This document shows positions 60,202-64,000 of a stretch of 64,000 bases of DNA, piece by piece. This DNA comes from TOLSYN sp963849065 (GTDB lineage: Bacteria > Acidobacteriota > Terriglobia > Terriglobales > Acidobacteriaceae). Every line of letters starts with the position of its first letter. The first letter of the stretch is position 1. Both the position numbers and the translations under genes were made by a program. The stretch is from assembly GCA_963849065.1 (NCBI GenBank), contig CAWKFM010000005.1, positions 124,001-188,000 on the forward strand. The letters are read 5' to 3'. The notes beneath the pieces are model-generated. The model did not search any database, was not told the origin of the DNA, and worked only from the letters and a program-made list of their open reading frames with translations.

Positions 60202-61088
60202 ATCCAATGCCGGAGACGACTCGGGGCCAGTCCTATGTACTGGTTACAGCCGCGTACAACGAAGAAAAGTTTATAGAGGCCGTGATCCATTCGGTAATCG
60301 CCCAAACTACCGCCCCGCTTAAGTGGGTGATCGTAAGCGACGGTTCAACTGACCGGACAGACCAGATCGTCTCGCAGTATACGGAGCAGTATCCGTTTAT
60401 TCATCTCTTTCGCATAAGCGAAGATCACCCGCGCAATTTTGCCGCCCAGGTTCATGCGATTAATGCCGGCATCGCACAGATGCAGAACCAGGCGTATGCC
60501 TTCATGGGGAACCTGGATGCTGACATAACCTTGGAATGCGACTATTTTGAGCGCCTGCTTGGCCGTTTCGAGGGCAACCCTCATCTCGGTCTCGCGGGAG
60601 GTGAAATTTGTGAACGGGCTCCGGACGGGAGCTTTCTGCCGCGAGGGGCGAATAGCCGTGACTCGGTGGCACACGCCGTTCAATTGTTCCGGCGGGAGTG
60701 TTTCGAGGCCATCGGGGGAGGGTATGAACCTCTCCCCTATGGTGGCCCGGATACCTATGCAGAGACGATGGCTCGAATGAAAGGGTGGGAGGTCACCTCA
60801 GTTGCCGGCTTAAAGGCCTTCCATCACCGGCCGACAGGGAGCGCAGGAGGGGTGCTGAATGGATATTACCGGATGGGAAAGATGGACTACTCCCTCGGCT
60901 ACCTTTTCGCCTTCGAGGTTGCAAGAATCATCCGGCGGGTTTCAGCCAAGCCCTATCTTGTTGGAGCGTCGGTCCGATTCGCAGGATTCCTGAGCGGCTA
61001 TCTTCGCGGGCAGGATCGCGCCGTTTCTCGCGAGTTTATCGATTTTTTCCAGTCCCAGCAGAGGAGACGGTTGTGGCGCGTGGGCTGA
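60198..61088 (+). CDS. Glycosyltransferase family 2
   Basis: 296 aa. GT-A fold: YVLVTAAYNEEKFIEAVIHSVI, WVIVSDGSTDRTDQIV, FMGNLDADITLE (the DAD metal motif) and GGYEPLPYGGPDTYAE. A hydrophobic C-terminal part is short, so it may be peripheral. It overlaps the preceding GT2 (ATGA) and has GGGAGGG upstream. Confidence 0.88.
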   Translation: MNPMPETTRGQSYVLVTAAYNEEKFIEAVIHSVIAQTTAPLKWVIVSDGSTDRTDQIVSQYTEQYPFIHLFRISEDHPRNFAAQVHAINAGIAQMQNQAYAFMGNLDADITLECDYFERLLGRFEGNPHLGLAGGEICERAPDGSFLPRGANSRDSVAHAVQLFRRECFEAIGGGYEPLPYGGPDTYAETMARMKGWEVTSVAGLKAFHHRPTGSAGGVLNGYYRMGKMDYSLGYLFAFEVARIIRRVSAKPYLVGASVRFAGFLSGYLRGQDRAVSREFIDFFQSQQRRRLWRVG

Positions 61089-61127
61089 GCGCGTGGGCTG
61101 CACCGTCAAGAATATAAGACGCCTGTT

Positions 61128-61961
61128 ATGGTAAAGCTGATTGTCAGCCTGTTCGTTTACGCGTGGGATGTAGCCTGCGGGTCGTGGACCCGCGTGGCCG
61201 GACGGAGACGGCCTTGTACCTGTGTCGTCATCTACTACCATTCGGTCAATGCAGCCGAGCGAGGCCGTTTCGCACGGCAGATGGATATCGTTGCCAGCCT
61301 GGCCAGGGCAGTTCGAAGCGATGGGGAGATCCGTGCAGCGCACGGCCAGCGGTACTGTGCCGTCACCTTCGATGATGTCTTCCAGAATATCTTGGAAAAT
61401 GCCCTGCCGGAAATGGCCAAACGTGCGATGCCGTGTACCCTGTTTGTAGCCAGCGGACGCATGGGCGAGGTGGCGGAATGGTGGCCCGACACGAACCGCG
61501 AACATCAGGAAAGACTGGCGAGTGCAGCAGAACTGAGAGCGCTGTCTTCAGATCTGGTGGTAATCGGATCGCACACGGTTCACCATCCCGTCCTAACCGA
61601 TTTGGACGAGAACCGGGCAAGGTGGGAACTCGTGGAATCACGTTGCGAGTTGGAACGGATTTTGGGACGTCCTGTCACGGTGTTCAGCTTTCCGAATGGC
61701 GTCTTCAATGAGGCATTGGTGGCGTGGTGCCAGGATGCCGGATACGAAAGGGTATTCACAACGCTGCCGTTTCTGGCTTTTCGCGAGCCGGACGAGTTTG
61801 TGACCGGACGCGTGAAGGTGGATCCGACCGATTCGCCGCTTGAGTTCCGCCTGAAAGTGTTGGGCGCTTATCGGTGGCTTCCTTACGCATATGCTGCAAA
61901 ACGCCGGGTCTTGTCCCTGTTAGCTCCGCGTCGCCGTCATGGTGCGCCATCTGCTGCCTGA
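61128..61961 (+). CDS. Polysaccharide deacetylase family protein
   Basis: 277 aa. NodB-type fold: TFDDVFQNILENALPEM with the Asp-Asp pair (about 82-84) and SHTVHHP (about 146-151) as the metal-binding HTxxHP site. It removes acetyl groups from polymer sugars. A short hydrophobic N-terminal segment (LIVSLFVYAWDVAC) may anchor it. Its presence in an EPS locus fits modification of the product. Confidence 0.85.
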   Translation: MVKLIVSLFVYAWDVACGSWTRVAGRRRPCTCVVIYYHSVNAAERGRFARQMDIVASLARAVRSDGEIRAAHGQRYCAVTFDDVFQNILENALPEMAKRAMPCTLFVASGRMGEVAEWWPDTNREHQERLASAAELRALSSDLVVIGSHTVHHPVLTDLDENRARWELVESRCELERILGRPVTVFSFPNGVFNEALVAWCQDAGYERVFTTLPFLAFREPDEFVTGRVKVDPTDSPLEFRLKVLGAYRWLPYAYAAKRRVLSLLAPRRRHGAPSAA

Positions 61962-62115
61962 ACATTCGCTTTGGCGGCGGGGCGGTTAAGTTACTGCGTT
62001 CGAATTGCGTTCTGTTCAGTGACTGGCTCCCATGAATTACGATCCAGGTGAGCGGACAATGGCTCGAGGAGCCTGCAGCTTCGAAACTCCCTTCACACTT
62101 CCAGGCTAATTTCGC

Positions 62116-63165
62116 ATGCCGGTGTTCACTTTGAATCCGCTATCGGACCAACGTTGGGATGACTTTGTAGAGCAGCATCCTCGTGGGAGCATATTCCACA
62201 CCAGCGGCTGGCTGCAGGCATTGCAGAGGACTTACCAGTATCAACCGAAGTGGGTCACAGCCTGCGATCCTTCCGCCCCTCTATCGGAGGGGATCCTGTT
62301 CTGCGAGGTGAACAGCTGGCTCACCGGACGACGCCTGGTCTCGCTTCCGTTTTCCGATCATTGCGATCCGCTGGTTACGTCGCCTGCCGAAGCCAGCGGG
62401 CTGGTTGAGCACCTGCAAACCATGATGACCAGCGGGAAATACCGCTACATTGAGTTTCGCCCCAGCGCGCCGGCATCGTGCCTGACCGGCAACCGTGCCG
62501 CCGCCTGTTGCGATAGTTTCCATCTGCACACTCTCTCGTTGGACCTGCCGCTCGGCGAGTTGTTCCAGAGGATGCACAAGGATTGCATCCAGCGCAAAGT
62601 TCGCCGGGCGGAGCGAGAGTCATTGAGCTACGTGAAGGGGCGGAGCGGGCAATTGCTCGATCACTTTTATGATTTACTGCTGCTCACCCGCCGCCGGCAT
62701 CAACTGCCTCCCCAGCCGCTGCAGTGGTTCCGCAATTTATCCGATTGCCTGGGAGATCGCATGGCCGTGCATGTGGCCTACAAATCAGACCAGGCGGTTG
62801 CGGCCATCCTCACTTTGACGTTTAAAGATACCGTCACCTACAAGTACGGCTGTTCCGACGAGCGTTTTGCGAACCTGGGCGGCACGCCGCTGCTGTTCTG
62901 GAAGATCATCGAGGAAGCCAAGAATGCCGGCTCGCGGCGCCTCGACTTGGGCCGCTCCGACTTGGATAACCCTGGTCTGGCGACATTTAAGGAGCGCCTC
63001 GGCGGCGAAAGGCAAGAACTCAATTATTACCGCCTCTCGGCCAAGCCGATCGCTGCGGGGCATCGCCCATCGTGGGTGATGCCGCTGGCCCGGCGGGCGT
63101 TTTCCTGCATTCCCGACTCCCTGCTAGTGGCGTCAGGAAAGCTTCTGTACCGGCACATCGGTTGA
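62116..63165 (+). CDS. FemAB/GNAT-fold family protein
   Basis: 349 aa. Helical-rich N-terminal half with SIFHTSGWLQALQRTY, a basic segment (IQRKVRRAERESL), then a GNAT-like C-terminal fold with GGTPLLFWKIIEEAKNAG and RRLDLGRSDLDNPGLATFKERLGG. FemAB-related proteins of this type are frequent in PEP-CTERM/XrtA EPS loci. Exact activity is not known. The 154-base gap before it contains no gene. Confidence 0.8.
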   Translation: MPVFTLNPLSDQRWDDFVEQHPRGSIFHTSGWLQALQRTYQYQPKWVTACDPSAPLSEGILFCEVNSWLTGRRLVSLPFSDHCDPLVTSPAEASGLVEHLQTMMTSGKYRYIEFRPSAPASCLTGNRAAACCDSFHLHTLSLDLPLGELFQRMHKDCIQRKVRRAERESLSYVKGRSGQLLDHFYDLLLLTRRRHQLPPQPLQWFRNLSDCLGDRMAVHVAYKSDQAVAAILTLTFKDTVTYKYGCSDERFANLGGTPLLFWKIIEEAKNAGSRRLDLGRSDLDNPGLATFKERLGGERQELNYYRLSAKPIAAGHRPSWVMPLARRAFSCIPDSLLVASGKLLYRHIG

Positions 63166-63283
63166 GATCGAAAAGGGTTAGCCCGGCCTGGATGTAACAG
63201 TCTGTCGGCAAAATCCCAGCGCGCGAACTGGCGCATCCGCCAAATGTGAAATCGGCAGCTCAGAATTTTTCACATGAGAGCTG

Positions 63284-64000
63284 TTGGCTGCATCTAAAAA
63301 TAGAACGGTTCCCATCTATTTTCATCAAGGGGATGAAACTACTGTGCATGTCACCCTCAGCGTAGGTTCAGAGCTCGCGACCGCGGCAAGCGATCGCCGG
63401 CCGGCGGGGACGAAGCGGCTGGCCGAATATTTCCGGATGCCCAACTCTTGGGTGCAATTCTCCTGCGGCAGCGATGAGACGGAGAGGGCGGGATTCTTTA
63501 CCTTCGGCAAGGATGCCGTCTGTTTCGGCAGATGCCCCTCGGTGCAGGTCGTGAGCAGAGTGAGGCAGCCGTTGCCTGACACCTTCAAGTTTGCGCAGAT
63601 CGGCAAGAACTCGGTCTGCCTTCCCTTCGATCTCGACGAGGTTGCCCACAATCTTCACACCGAACGGTACACCCTGGCCGAATCGGCGAGTTGGATACAA
63701 CGGTTTGTCCGCTACGCCTACTACCACCTGCGTCCCCGGCTGTCTGTCGGTGTCAGGAAGTACCTACAGCGTGTGTATCTGTCCGGTTGGAAAAACATTC
63801 CCTTCCCAAAGTGGCCGGTCGACCTATCTGTCGATCTGCTCATGAAGCGCACCCTGTCGCTGGGCATCCAGGCAAGCGGCGCCAGTTCGATACCCTTTAT
63901 CTGGTTTTGGCCGGAAGGGCACAGCAGCGCCTGCATCATTACGCACGATGTTGAAACCGCGGCCGGTCGGGACTTCTGCGCGACGCTCATGGATCTGGAC
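63284..64000 (+). CDS. Polysaccharide deacetylase-like protein (partial, cut by window end)
   Basis: 239 codons are visible without a stop. The N-terminal 200 residues are mixed alpha/beta with FAQIGKNSVCLPFDLDEV and FPKWPVDLSVDLLMK; FIWFWPEGHSSACIITHDVET follows, a deacetylase-like THDVE segment. The TTG at 63284 is the most likely start; GTG at 63344 is the next option. No alternative frame in this region has coding character. Together with the upstream deacetylase it suggests two-step or redundant deacetylation. Confidence 0.72.
   Translation, partial: MAASKNRTVPIYFHQGDETTVHVTLSVGSELATAASDRRPAGTKRLAEYFRMPNSWVQFSCGSDETERAGFFTFGKDAVCFGRCPSVQVVSRVRQPLPDTFKFAQIGKNSVCLPFDLDEVAHNLHTERYTLAESASWIQRFVRYAYYHLRPRLSVGVRKYLQRVYLSGWKNIPFPKWPVDLSVDLLMKRTLSLGIQASGASSIPFIWFWPEGHSSACIITHDVETAAGRDFCATLMDLD

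Overview
The window looks like chromosomal DNA from a GC-rich Gram-negative bacterium, most likely an Acidobacteriota (Terriglobia/Koribacter-like) genome. This is inferred from gene order (yicC-gmk-rpoZ-coaBC-UDG-priA; rpsP-khpA-rimM-trmD-rplS), the style of the proteins, GTG/TTG starts and dispersed hairpin repeats. No database search was possible. No rRNA, tRNA, CRISPR array, insertion sequence or prophage was recognised.

Region 1 (1-38 kb) is mainly housekeeping. In order it holds: a chemoreceptor; an MsbA-like ABC exporter; yicC-gmk-rpoZ-coaBC-UDG-priA; two small envelope genes and a site-2 protease; HU, dcd and a long Sua5/TsaC; a divergent Hfq-like protein with an Arg/Glu-rich N-terminal arm; holB and tmk; an M61 peptidase; a Pal-like lipoprotein; a hybrid histidine kinase; an MscL with a C-terminal zinc ribbon; the rpsP-rplS translation cluster; a P5C dehydrogenase; receiver, PilZ and LuxR-type regulators; LemA with a DUF2207-like protein; and two DedA paralogues, one fused to rhodanese. 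Ten copies of a short hairpin repeat lie between these genes, all in the same orientation. Several copies carry compensatory stem changes. Two copies of a second, roughly 90-base repeat also occur here.

Region 2 (38.6-64 kb) starts with a DAHP synthase and a sugar aminotransferase. It then becomes a long, co-directional exopolysaccharide locus: a NusG-like antiterminator behind a 569-base leader, an ExeA/XrtA-type ATPase, a Wzc-like chain-length/tyrosine-kinase protein, a Wza-like export protein, an amino-sugar cassette (dehydrogenase, hexapeptide acyltransferase, aminotransferase), rmlB-rmlA, a secreted beta-helix protein, a Wzx flippase, a methyltransferase, a GT4, a Wzy-like polymerase, two GT2 enzymes, a polysaccharide deacetylase, a FemAB-like protein and a second deacetylase-like gene cut by the window end. 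Together they would make nucleotide sugars, assemble a lipid-linked repeat unit, flip and polymerise it, control chain length, export the polymer and modify it. The ATPase, FemAB and deacetylase genes resemble those of PEP-CTERM/exosortase EPS loci, but no exosortase lies in the window. The flippase-to-polymerase part looks more AT-rich than the rest, as expected for exchanged serotype-specific genes.

The least explained signals are the covarying hairpin repeat family, the Hfq-like fusion, the structured leaders upstream of rpsP and of the beta-helix gene, and the EPS leader with its antiterminator.
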